In this document: in pieces, positions 54,547-64,000 of the stretch | Layout: every line of letters begins with the position of its first letter | Position numbering within the stretch: the stretch's first letter is position 1 | Source of the DNA: Chara braunii | Taxonomy: Eukaryota > Streptophyta > Charophyceae > Charales > Characeae | Length of the DNA: 64,000 nucleotides | Reading direction: 5' to 3' | NCBI GenBank assembly: GCA_003427395.1 | Contig: BFEA01000096.1 | Location: 1,873,929-1,937,928 of the forward strand | Program-made: the position numbers and the translations under genes | Notes under the pieces: generated by a model | What the model saw: only the letters and a program-made list of their open reading frames with translations | Told to the model about the DNA's origin: nothing | Database searches by the model: none

Positions 54547-55760
54547 AAAAGACGACGGGCACAAAGCGAGTTTGCTTGGAGGAGTTCGATCTCAGACCTG
54601 AAAAGAAGTAGCTCTTGAAAACTGATCGTTGGTGTAGGTCGCAATGCATCACCGCTTCCAGAGTCCACAGACTTAGAGTGATCCGCATCACCGCTTCCTA
54701 CATTCATGCTGGAGTCGTTTGTAGCCATTTTGAGCTCCATTATAGAACATACTCTCGTTGTGCGATGAAGCAACTTCATTTTTCAGTTGCTGTTTCATTT
54801 CACTGATTCTTTCATTAAAATCTTTGACGAGGGCTACTCTCTCTAGCTCCAGCTCCTGAATTTTTTTCGTGGACTTTTCAAGCTTTTCCACAAGTACTAT
54901 CTTGTGTGCAAGGAGATTTTTCACCTCACTGTGCAGCTGTTGGACCTTTTTTGCAAGCTCTGCCCTCTCGGCCTACAACTCTCCATTCCTCCTTTTTGCA
55001 TTTGCAAGCCTCTCTCCCATCATTGTGCTCTTCGACTTCAGCGCTCTTACCTCATCCTCTAGTTGCTTCGCCTGACTTGCTTGCATTCTCTCTTTCTCCC
55101 AGCGATCTGGTCTCACTTCATCAAGTTCTTTCTTATATTGAGTCTCGACTCCCACAACTCTTCCTCTATTTTCCTAGTTCGAACCACCTCGCTTTCTAAG
55201 TCTTCAATCTTGTTCTCCTTCTTCAGTTCTTGTGTCGAAACGTGGTTCTCTCTTGTGTTAATCTCAAGAACCTGGAGCTACTCGTTCACTCCAAACACGA
55301 GCTTTTTATAATTTCTTCAAGGATCCGTGCTCCAAACGAAAACGAAGACATCAGCTCAGAGTTTGACTGCCTCCAAACTTTAATTTCTCCATCTTTTGAC
55401 ACATTGAAGATGTAGGGCAAGTGTAGATGGAAAAACATAGAATTGATGTTGTGCTTGTGTCCTCCCAGTTTGGATATGCAAACTCATATAATCCTGTAGT
55501 CCCGGACCCTTGCTTTCTTATCATGATGGTCCGTGATCAGAAGCAACTTCTCTTGACCACTCTAAGACTCCATGCTGACGTTGTGGCGAATTCCCTATGT
55601 ATCTCCAAGTGTTTGGGAATGGGAAATATTATGTTCCTTATCGCAAATTTTGATTGTGCCATCGCCAAAGCCACTTGTAAATAAATGTGAGTCCGTTGGA
55701 TGAAAAAACAGATCCGCCACACAATCATAAATTACTGAATGACCTTCAAATGTAGTTTTT
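54480..55760 (-). pseudogene. WD40-repeat plus coiled-coil protein gene, decayed
   Basis: Read on the minus strand, 55760-55330 encodes WD40-like repeats: FEGHSVIYDCVADLFFHPTD, then FTSGFGDGTIKI, then LLLITDHHDKKARVRDY, then LGGHKHNINSMFFH and FNVSKDGEIKVW. This blade style resembles coatomer beta-prime and similar scaffolds. It continues into a long coiled coil (ELKKENKIEDLESEVVRTRK, KQLEDEVRALKSK, NLLAHKIVLVEKLEKSTKK) to about 54690. A possible C-terminal part in another frame ends near 54480 (ANSLCARRLFETLLYKRLP). Stops include two TAG and a TGA in the WD40 part, TAG near 55266 and TAG 54973; frameshifts occur near 55155 and 54720. An A-run (T16 on plus, 55757-55772) breaks the upstream frame. 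Function unknown; probably a dead host-gene copy. Confidence 0.6.
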
Positions 55761-56050
55761 TTTTTTTTTTTGCCAATTTCTGGTCCAGTCCCACAAAAAA
55801 ATGTGGTTTACGAAACTGGTAAGTAGAAAAGGTAAAGCTATGATGGACCGCCAGTCCAAATGCAGAACCATTATAAGAAGACTTCATTTCAATGATATGC
55901 CGCAAGCCTGAAGCTTGGATTTCATGCATATCGAAGGACAGGTATGCTATAATAAAGTCGCAAGTCTACATCCACAGGTATGCTAGAAGGACAGACGATG
56001 TGATACAGTCTTAAATCAAAGAAGACTGCGATACAGAAAAAGAACCACAG

Positions 56051-57040
56051 TACACAGGTCAGTTGGACAAGGACACGTGCACCCAGATCACCATAAAAAA
56101 AAACCACCTGAGAAAAGTGAGGGTAATAGAGACGGAGGAGTTCACGATATTTGGTCCAGCAACAGATATTCAGAATTTGGAGACATTTCTCCAAGGGTGA
56201 GGAGATGCTTCTGATAGGAAGTGGACCGCCTACTGCCTGGCCTCACTACCAAAAGTGTATATTCCAACTTTTAAGGCAATACGTATTGTGGACAATATGG
56301 AAACGCAGATGCCAGCAGGCCATCGGAAACAAGCAAATGCACAGGCGAGAAGCGAATGAGACATTGTACAATCTAGTGGAGACAGACATCCGGGCGCAAG
56401 GAAGGGAATCCCCAAGCGGGCCCAACAAAACCCAATGCAAGCCAATAACCTAATGGAAAATTTTCAAAAGAGGGTTTTGCTCCGAGGGAAGATAGCAACA
56501 TCTTCTTCCATTGCTTTGAAAGATAGACGTATCGAACAGGAAACAACTAGGGTTGGGTTTTGCAGAGGTATTTGAAAGCACAGGTAAGACAGGTCAGGGT
56601 TGAAGGCGAGGTTAGATTGAAAGAGAGAGGAGAGGGAAAAGTTAGGCAGAGGAAAATAGAGGTAGGTTTAGGGAGTAGCGTGTTGGGACACTCTGCACTA
56701 GTTTCAGTTCTTCCATATATCACTTCAGCCCTATCACTTCTTAAGTGCAACCTAGGCGTAGGACAGTCAGTTCTCTCGGCTCCCAAGCGCAACCTAGGGA
56801 TTAGTTGGAAGGTTCTTTCCTTTATTTTTATTTGTCTTTTGTCAATCCTGGTCGGTTTTTGTTCAGGAATAACATGTAGCTTGATAGGAGGAAGGGACAC
56901 TGGACTCGGTTTCCAGCATGAGCCTAATCTGGGTAATGACCCCAGTCTTCCGGGTTGAGATGTGGAGGGATTCTCGGCCTCCTTTTGTTCTAAATATAAT
57001 GAAGCATGTTATTTGCTTAAAAAAAAAAAAAAAAAAAAAA
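56051..57040 (+). mobile_element. 5'-truncated LINE insertion with poly(A) and target-site duplication
   Basis: A run of A (57019-57040) ends the unit. AAAAAGAACCACAG before the start (56036-56050) recurs at the end (57036-57049), the form of duplication made by target-primed reverse transcription. The 5' part encodes WPHYQKCIFQLLRQYVLWTI then WKRRCQQAIGNKQ, similar to the C-terminal tail of plant and algal non-LTR reverse transcriptases. The rest looks like 3' UTR, ending ATAATGAAGCATGTTATTTG. Confidence 0.7.
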
Positions 57041-57049
57041 GAACCACAG

Positions 57050-57376
57050 GTGCTACAATGTGTCCACTGCGGGAAAAACCCTGAAACCAGAGGTGTTGCA
57101 GCACACGCCAAGAGAACAGATGAGCATACTAGAAATGACAATGGTAGCACACAAATCAGCAGCAGTGGATATAACACTTTATCGCAGGTGCTCCGATATA
57201 GTACTATAGCCACAGGGAGCAACATGCCAGGGGCCACAAAGGCCCAGCTTAGAGTCCCCTCACCCATCCCAGAAAGCCAACCCCTGAAAGAAACATTGGC
57301 GCAAGCCGCAAGGCATGTTCAAAATGGGATTTTTGCATTCCACCAGAGCAAGGGGAGGAAAACCAAACATGGGTAG
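57050..57376 (+). other. ORF with zinc-finger-like CVHC, split by the LINE insertion
   Basis: Joining the flanks across the target duplication gives a continuous frame: IKEDCDTEKEPQ before the LINE and VLQCVHCGKNPETRGVAAH after it. The Cys-Cys and later His spacing is finger-like, but I cannot assign it to a family. The frame ends at 57376 (KGRKTKHG). It may be part of an older retroelement ORF. Confidence 0.3.
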
Positions 57377-57549
57377 AATGTCTGTGAAGTAAAATATATT
57401 TGCAGAAGGAAACGAGCACATGCCAATCAGGATGAACCACAACATTTCTCGTTGGGAAACGAAAATTTGAAAACCCAACAATCCAAAATTTTGAGGGGAT
57501 ATGGTTGAAGCCCACCTAAACTTTGACAACTCGACATAAGAAACTCGTC

Positions 57550-57990
57550 ATGTTCGAAGCTCAAGTAAACTTTTAGCTCTGAAGGTAGCAGAATCCCAAA
57601 CAGAAGTGAAACACAAAAGTAGTCTTTGCAACGATTACAAAAAGGGCACCCAGTTAGCGTTGCTATCTTTCCTTGGAGTAAGACCTTCTTTTGAAAGTTA
57701 TCCGTTAACTCCTTGGCTTGCATTGGGTTTTGCTGGGCCTGCTTGCGAATTCTCTACCATTGCGCACGAATGTCTGTTTTCCATTAGGTTGTATAACGTC
57801 TCCTTCGTTTCTTGCCTGTGCATTTGCTTGTTGTCGATGACCTGCTGACACCTGCGCTTCCATATCGTCCAGAGTACGTATTGCGTTATTAACTAGAATG
57901 CGCGCTTCTGGTAGTGTGGCCCCACCACAGAAGGGTTATTTCCTTTCAACAGCGTCTCCTCGCTCTCACGGATTCCGATTCCAAAGGAGA
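57550..57990 (-). mobile_element. LINE fragment on the minus strand
   Basis: Reverse complement of the coding part of 56151-56520. On the minus strand it reads VGPHYQKRAF, then QYVLWTIWKRRCQQVIDNKQ, then ENSQAGPAKPNASQ. It forms an inverted repeat with the first fragment. No poly(A) was identified at its lower-coordinate end. Confidence 0.65.
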
Positions 57991-58299
57991 GTATGTAATT
58001 TTTGTCCAGAGTGACTTAGCGATGTCCCATAAATATACTGCTTCTGGGCAGGTCAGGGTAGAGATACTTAAAAGGAGCAGATAGGACAACAATAACAGAA
58101 GGGTGGACATAGAGTTTTAACTTCCAAGATCATTAAGGCAGGATAAGTGAGACTTAAGGAAAAGAGAGACTTATGGGCTTCCGTTGGGTTTAGGGTTTAA
58201 GCAGATCTGTCAGAGAAGTGGACCGGTCGGAGGTAATGAAAAAATGAACAATGGCGGGCGGCTTAAGCGCCTAAGACGACGATGGAGAGAAGGATAGTA
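57991..58299. other. non-coding stretch between LINE fragments
   Basis: Weakly similar to the 3' UTR part of the LINE at 56560-56700 (GGTCAGGG.. and GAGA-rich runs). No gene was recognised. Confidence 0.35.
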
Positions 58300-58525
58300 G
58301 GTAATTTCCACTGTTTTATGCTATTTTGTCCTTTGTTAATCCAACTTTTGCCTTTGTTCAAGGGGTAGCAAGCAGTTGCATAGGAGGAAGCAGCACGAGA
58401 TTCAAGTTTTTGTAGGAGCGTAATCTGCGTAATGGCCCCAACTTTCCGGGTTGAGATGTGGAGGGATTCCCGGCCCCCTTTTGCTCCAAACAAAATAAAG
58501 CATGCTATTTCTTTAAAAAAATAAA
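58300..58525 (+). mobile_element. LINE 3'-end fragment (third copy)
   Basis: Shares with 56820-57018 the strings GGGTTGAGATGTGGAGGGATT, ATAGGAGGAAG and AAGCATG(C/T)TATTT. It ends in AATAAATAAATAAAATT, an A-rich tail. No coding part remains. Confidence 0.65.
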
Positions 58526-59318
58526 TAAATAAAATTACAAAGAGAACCTTACACGACGCTTCCTTCCGTCAGGACGAGAGGTAGGATTGATTGCCAGGCT
58601 TGCCTTAACATTGCTTCTATTCCTAGCTGACCATTTGCAAATGAACCGACAGATCCTAATTTCACCCGAGAACGTCTGCAAGTTGTTCAACCCTTGTAGA
58701 TGGATGGTTGTGTGGAGTGCAAATCTTGAATGAGTGCATGGTTGATCGTGCTGTTGAGTCCTGCTCTGTCTGTGTAATTCTTTGTTATTGTTCTTCCTCA
58801 GCTAGATCGCCAGGTTGTTTCGTATGTTTGCAGACGAACGGTGATCCTGTTGAAATCCGAATGTTAGGATGGATGTTTCTTTTTGGTGTAGATTAGGCTA
58901 GGGTATACTCATAAGGGTGACGATGGCACCTTGTTAGAGTTGGATGTGGGACGAAAGAAGGACCTGAGCTACTTGCCATCTCGGGTTCTCACCGGACTCC
59001 CGAAAAGGACCTCAGCCACTGGGGCTTGGGTAATCCACTCGTGCCCCGTGCGGGTAGCAATTGTTCTAAGGGGATGGGGGGCGAACCACGATTGACGCTT
59101 GATTATCCATGTTGCCTGCAATATCATGCATCCGCCGTTAGCAGTGCTCTCTGATCCTGGTTGCATCTAGTAGTGTAGGCCAGCATTACTTTTGAGTAGT
59201 GGTGGGCTGGGCGCTTGGCGCCAATCAAGAAGGGCAACACTGGATAAGTTGTTGATGGTGGCGAGAAGAGGCTGACACTGACATTTGAGTTCATTGTATT
59301 GCTCGTATTTGGCTTGTA
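58526..59318. other. non-coding stretch
   Basis: A 3' splice-like TTGTTCTTCCTCAG near 58785-58798 is present, but no supported exon follows. No shared repeat was recognised. Confidence 0.35.
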
Positions 59319-59350
59319 AAAAAAAAAAAAAAAAAAAAAAAACAAATAAA
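59319..59350 (+). repeat. poly(A) tract, possible retroposon tail
   Basis: About 23 consecutive A followed by CAAATAAAAAGGATA. A retroposon body upstream could not be delimited. Confidence 0.5.
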
Positions 59351-59719
59351 AAGGATACCCAATACAACTCGCAAAAGTGGCTTAAAACTGAAAGTGTCTC
59401 ATACTGCAAAGTGTGATGTGCACAAGAAACAATGTACAGTTCTGCCAAAAAGAGGCGACTGAGAAGTGTCTGTCAAATATCTCACTACCTGCAAAAAAGT
59501 GGCGTCTCAAAACAGAAAAGAGGCAAGAATCGGATATGTAACTATTCTGACCAACATACAAACATCTACAAACCGAAGCGAAATAAAAAAAAAGGTCCGA
59601 CAATAGTTTATGGAAAGGAAAACGAACTACTGTCGATCGTAAAATAAACACTCTTGGACAAGACAACTCACCGAAAAGCTATCCTAAACTGATGGAAGTA
59701 ACGAACCAGTCGCTACTTC
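59351..59719. other. non-coding stretch
   Basis: A-rich. No recognised ORF, RNA gene or element end. Confidence 0.35.
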
Positions 59720-60240
59720 TATGTCGCCAACATCAGCAATGGCGGCAGGAACAAACCAGCGGCAGGAACAACCAAGCTGCGGCAGCAGCAAAACCACGAG
59801 AATAGGGCTTAGCGACAGTAGCAGATAAAAGACTACATGAAATGGGTTGACCGACAACAACAGTGGCAACAATAGATAAAAGCCCACTTGACAACAACCA
59901 GGAAAATGAGAGTAGCGACAACATTAGAGGCAACAGCAACAGCAGCAACAACAACAGCAGTGGAAATAACAATTTACACCAGCAGTAGTGCAAGCAAGAG
60001 AACAAGCAGCAAAAATGGATCTTGGACTGCAGCGCAGCAGCGGTGGTAATTATAGAACTATATCACAGCGCTGGTAATTATAGAACTATATCACAACAGC
60101 AGTAGAAATGTCAGCAGCGATGTAGGACTTTAACAACCAACGGTGTTTCTGGACTGAACACGATATAAGACTATAATACAACAACAGAGACAAAACGAAA
60201 ACACTACCAGCAGCGAAGAAACCACAAAAGCAGCACCAAC
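59720..60240 (+). repeat. CAR-trinucleotide-rich low-complexity tract
   Basis: CAACAG/CAGCAA/GGCAAC runs are interspersed with short unique sequence. A direct repeat GGTAATTATAGAACTATATC is present at 60045-60064 and 60073-60092. No open frame spans it on the plus strand. Confidence 0.7.
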
Positions 60241-60724
60241 AGAGGACACACGATTAAGAAAAGCAAGCAACGAAGACAAAACTTAAACAACAAGAGAAGT
60301 GGATGGTGACCTTCAAAGCAAGGCAAAAGCGACAACTAACAAACCAATGACGAGGGAAATCTGCAAATGCCAAAACCTTTAGCTTCCCCCTAAGAAATGA
60401 AACAAAGTGTGCACAGTGCTCGACCTTTCCTTTCAAGAGAATCTAATCTCTTAAGGGTGAATGGTTGCTCATGACCGTCACTTACTGGGCGAGGTCTACC
60501 TCGACTCTTGCCGGAATGCAACCGAACGACATATGCACATTAACAAAGCTAGGACATCTACTAAGGTACATATCTGAAAATAATTCCAAGAGCGCAGATG
60601 ACATATAATCTTATAATGAAAACTTGTTATAGAACTATATGCGCCTTTACAAGAGTTCAGAGACCTGTACCTAGGCAGGTCAACGTGTGCGGTTGCGCAG
60701 ACCTACCACGACGCCACCCAAGGA
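60241..60724. other. non-coding stretch downstream of the methyltransferase gene
   Basis: Holds a TATAGAACTATA palindrome at 60628-60639. No ORF was recognised. On the minus strand it would be the 3' flank of the methyltransferase gene. Confidence 0.4.
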
Positions 60725-61018
60725 GCTAACTACCTCCTCTCTACCGACCTTTCTTTTACGACCATGAGTATTGCCCGTGGCAGCTCTGTGCGATGTCCTC
60801 CCTCTCACGATCCGCAGACAGTCTAGTGACTTCACCAGTCTCGACAGTGACCGCCCGCTGATAAGAGAGTTCGCCTTCTTCACGCTCGCCCTGCAGCACT
60901 GGCATTTTGCGCCTCTTTCACGCTGCGCCGAGATCCTCCCTCTCCACGTCATGCTGAATGGCAGCGGCCACATCCGTCCCCTGCTGTTGGGCAGCTGTTG
61001 CTGCCTCTCAGTTGACAC
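60725..61018 (-). pseudogene. possible frameshifted C-terminal extension of the methyltransferase
   Basis: After the TGA at 61008-61010 a different minus-strand frame keeps protein-like composition: EATAAQQQGTDVAAAIQHD, EREDLGAA, then past a TGA near 60925 KRRKMPVLQGEREEGELS, to a TAA near 60770. A third frame gives a basic tail (HGRKRKVGREEVVSSLGG). This suggests the original protein was longer and was truncated by a frameshift near 61015. Composition only; no domain was seen. Confidence 0.35.
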
Positions 61019-63594
61019 TGGCCTCCGCTGTAGACTGACCCGCTGCTAAAATACCAGGAACCGGCTCTTGAGTCTCAGTGGTCTTTTCGTGTGTCACCGG
61101 TTCGTTGTCCCCGGAGACCTCAATGTCCACATCCTGCTGGTGTTGCTTCCCCTTGCCCTTTCCCTTTCTCGACTTTTCTCTTCTTAATGTCTCCTCGATG
61201 TAGGTGAGGAGTCTCATCCGGATCCCCTTTGCGCAGCGTTTGTCCAGTTCCACAACAAGGCAGTTCCTGTTGGCCAAAACGCAGACAATGGCCCACGTAC
61301 CTGAGCCAGAGAAGCCGTCCAAAACCATAACGCCGGGAGGTGAGAACTTCCTGACTAACCAGTAGTACAGAGTGTACGGCTTTTGGTACGGACACAACAC
61401 TAAGTTGTCACTCGGGTGCACAAACTTGCGCGTGACTGTATCAAAAAGCTGAAAATTGTGGCAGGGATCAGTCGGGGAAAAGTTATAATGAGCCATCTCA
61501 CGCTGCCCCGTCACATTGTAGTACCCCAACACGCAGAACTCCGTCGCGTTGACAAGCCTGGGGCCACCGAGATTTGTCACGTTGGGCTTGCACCACGTGA
61601 GAAGCCATTGGCCAGCATTGCAGACTTTCGCAAACGCAGACCGGACTGAGGGAAGCATGTCCACAGAGCAGAAACCAGCGACTGTCCACATCGCTGCACT
61701 AGTAACCTGCTTGGCATTCTGCAGCACATCCACAATGTCATGCTCAGGGAATGGCTCCGTGTCACGTGCATGACCTTTGTGGGCAAAACCGTAAGGAGAG
61801 TCAAAGATAGTGAGAGAAATTAGAAACTTTTCCTTCTGCAGCTGTGACAAATGCAACATGTCACCCTGAATCACCTTGACCAAGCCTGCGCACCCGTCAT
61901 GTTTGACCTCCGTCCAGTCAACGAAAGACTCGTCCAAAGCCGCAGCTGGAAAGAAATCGCGAGTTGCTTTTTTTGCCTCCTTTATTCTCTTGTCCTCCAT
62001 CTTCCTCCAGTGCTTGGCTCGTTCTATGTGGTCCAACAAAGCAGTGGGCTTAGCCCCGCGCCTGTCAAAACTGCCGATGAAGGGTTCAAGAACCTCCTTT
62101 GTGGTGTGCAAAGGATACAATTCGTCAGCAGTTTTGAAGTCCTTGCATCTCACACCATCGCAGAAGGTCTTCGCGACGTAGCCAAACTTCTTGACGACTT
62201 TGAACTTCCTCTCCATTTCGTCGAGGGAGATCTGTTTGGAGATGACCTCCGTCAGAATAGGGACGATTGCTTCCTGAGGGACGTTGCCCATCGTAATCCA
62301 TGGATGCGCGGGCATGTCGCATGGCACCAGCGGGATTTTGTTGTCCTTTAACTTCAGGCGTGGATTGAAAAACGCTATCTCCTGTCCCCTTGCTGCCGCC
62401 TTGTCCAACCTTTTCCCTTTCCTTATCTGCTTCCCGCCCTCGAATTCGCTTGATATAGGAGCGACCTCTGTACGAATCTGGCTCTTTGTCAAAGGCTTAA
62501 GTTTCTGGTCCTTCACCTCTCCCCTCTTCCACATCTAAAAAATCTTCAACTGCAAGTCCCAGATCTCTTTCGGGCGCATAGCAATTTGCAACAGTGGGTC
62601 ATTGGTCTGCATCTTCTTTGGATTGACGGGTATCCCATATTCGCGCAGGCAGGCAATCTTAACATCCGCAGTCTTCACAGTGCCCTTCCGTTCGAAGACA
62701 TTGCGCCAACATTTCATCTTTTCGATGAAGTTCATGTCTCTGTGGTAGCCAGCTGCCAGATTGTGCTTGTGTGCCACCTGCCTTGCTTCATCCATCGACA
62801 GGCCTGCATAGACATAGCAGACATTCCAGTTGTAGTCGTCCTTGTCCGGGTAGATCTGTCGCAGTCGTTCTCTCTTCTCCTGACAATGTCCACCTCCAAG
62901 CACGTAAATGTTCTAGCCACCCCTTCTCAACCGGTCGAGATCCACTTCGGACTTGTATTTCACCTCCTCTAGATCCACGACACCAACAAAGGAAAGATGA
63001 TCTCCAGTCGGGCAAGCGATCATGGAGTCCATGAGTGTTGAGACATGATCTTCATCGGGCTCGCGAACCTCCAAAGGCCTGTTTCTCGTCCCATCCATCG
63101 TATGGTCTCTTGAGACATGTCATGGGAAGATAAAATGGCTCTTGGGAAATTTTCTTCTGCTGCAAACTTTGAAGTTCATCCCAGGCCCGTGCCATCTCGT
63201 CGGTAAGTTCGCCTGGCACGAGACCTCGAGGTACTTGCAGCTCCTCTTGTGCAGCTTTCTCTTTCACTTTCCCAGACGCAGCACCTTTCCCTTTCCCTTT
63301 CTCAGACATGGTAGCTTTCCCTCTCCCTTTGTCAGACGCAGCAGGCTTAGTAGCGCATATCTTCTTTTTTACACCAATCGCTTTCGTGCCCGACCCTCTC
63401 TCCAGAGGTCCTGATGACTCCACGCATGTCTGTGGGGAAACGACATCAGTCGCAGCCCTCGGTCTCTCACTCGAACTCCTGTGTCTCGACGGGCCGGGGG
63501 TTGCGATCCCTACAGGCTTCGGCTGCGGTTTGAATGGAAGAAGATTGTGAGTCAAACGGGGACTTAAGTAATGCGCAAGTTCTTGGAAGAATCT
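61008..63594 (-). pseudogene. ParB-like domain fused to beta-class DNA amino-methyltransferase
   Basis: Predicted DNA N4-cytosine or N6-adenine methyltransferase. The exon begins at 63594 after a strong 3' splice site. A Lys/Gly-rich linker leads to EPFYLPMTCLKRPYDG, then a ParB-like part: VLGGGHCQEKRERLRQ, then VYAGLSMDEARQVAHKHNLA (about 62990-62760). In the 508-codon frame from 62534 the methyltransferase shows GDMLHLSQLQ (residue 224 on), catalytic-motif DSPYG (245-249), CPYQKPYTLYYWL (381 on) and the SAM-binding DGFSGSGTWA (406 on). The order IV, X, I marks the beta class. DSPY departs from D/N/S-P-P-Y. Breaks are TAG 62913, TAG 62535 and a 4-bp GATG duplication near 63080 that shifts frame. 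ParB-methylase fusions are typical of phages and bacteria, so transfer is likely. Confidence 0.78.
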
Positions 63595-64000
63595 CTGCAC
63601 ACACAAGCAAAGACAAATGTGTGCAAGAACAGATGAGTGAAACAAAAACACAGTCAGAATAACAATAGAAAAATCAGCAGCAATGGAAACAGCACCAAAC
63701 CGGCAACAGCAGCGAAAAAAAGCGACAGACATGATTCTGTTAAAGTCCAAAACCACAGTGTGTTGTGGTGTTGTCCAAACCACAGTGCGTTGTGGTATTG
63801 TCCAATACCACAGTGCATTGTGGTAGCTGTGGTATTGTCCAATACCACAGTGCGCTGTGGTAGCTGTGGTACTGTCCAAAACCACAATGCATTGTGGTCT
63901 AGGACAATACCACAACGCACTGTGGTATTCGACAATACCACAGCAGCAGCGACAAAAAGCGACATACATGATTCTGTTAAAGTCCAAAACCACAGTGCGT
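63595..64000 (-). other. intron (3' part) of the methyltransferase gene
   Basis: On the minus strand TTTGTCTTTGCTTGTGTG followed by TGCAG ends at 63595, a classic pyrimidine tract and acceptor. The frame upstream is repeat-derived and not protein-like, and the frame downstream is. The 5' splice site and first exon lie outside the window. Confidence 0.6.
63704..64000 (+). repeat. palindrome-dense tandem repeat, period about 237 bp
   Basis: ACATGATTCTGTTAAAGTCC occurs at 63729 and 63966, so a second unit starts before the window ends. Inside are CCACAGTGCGTTGTGG (63780-63795), CCACAGTGCATTGTGG (63808-63823), CCACAGTGCGCTGTGG (63845-63860) and the perfect palindrome CCACAATGCATTGTGG (63882-63897). 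They are separated by the self-complementary GGTATTGTCCAATACC. Confidence 0.85.

Noticed and set aside
338-63098. Alternative genetic code with TAA and TAG read as glutamine, as in some ulvophyte algae
   Set aside because: Many interruptions do fall at glutamine-like positions, but TGA interrupts the same frames (206, 299, 536, 6324, 26722), frameshifts occur, and long open frames use ordinary CAA and CAG throughout. CHG-type C-to-T decay explains the TAG excess.

Overview
The window is nuclear DNA from a eukaryote with a large, repeat-dominated genome. Evidence is decayed Ty3/gypsy polyproteins, poly(A)-tailed LINE fragments, long satellites, scaffold gaps and splice-like signals. Retroelement style, CHG-like nonsense decay and plant-type primer-binding sites point to the green-plant lineage. 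A charophyte alga such as Chara is my best guess; that is inference from remembered family resemblance, not a search.

Layout. 1-8228: Ty3 element 1, with a pol polyprotein (protease, RT, RNase H, integrase) followed, unusually, by a gag-like ORF carrying a CCHC knuckle. 8229-18950: no recognised gene, but three arrays of RNA-like hairpins, a tRNA-like remnant and GC-rich minisatellites. 18953-25757 and 38528-45170 are two direct copies (A and B) of a repeat about 5.3 kb long once nested insertions are removed; they look like giant LTRs. Copy A carries a 1.5-kb hAT-like insertion of nested palindromes. Copy B carries a retrozyme-like element with a hammerhead ribozyme motif in each of its two terminal repeats. 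Between A and B lies Ty3 element 2 (27872-35535): plant-type PBS, a novel multi-module ORF, gag, pol, and more hairpin arrays downstream.

45170-54000: a gag remnant, tandem duplications and a 5-kb satellite (unit about 102 bp) with oppositely oriented arms, the block being flanked by a 19-bp direct repeat. 54480-55760 (minus): a decayed WD40 plus coiled-coil gene. 56051-58520: three LINE 3' fragments. 60725-63594 (minus): an apparently intron-containing gene for a bacterial-type ParB-like domain fused to a beta-class DNA amino-methyltransferase, interrupted by two TAG codons and a 4-bp duplication.

Almost every coding region is broken, so the window is mainly a fossil record of nested mobile elements. 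The most notable items are the hammerhead retrozyme, the ParB-methyltransferase gene, the hairpin arrays with a conserved core and changing but complementary stems, and the repeated unknown domain upstream of gag.
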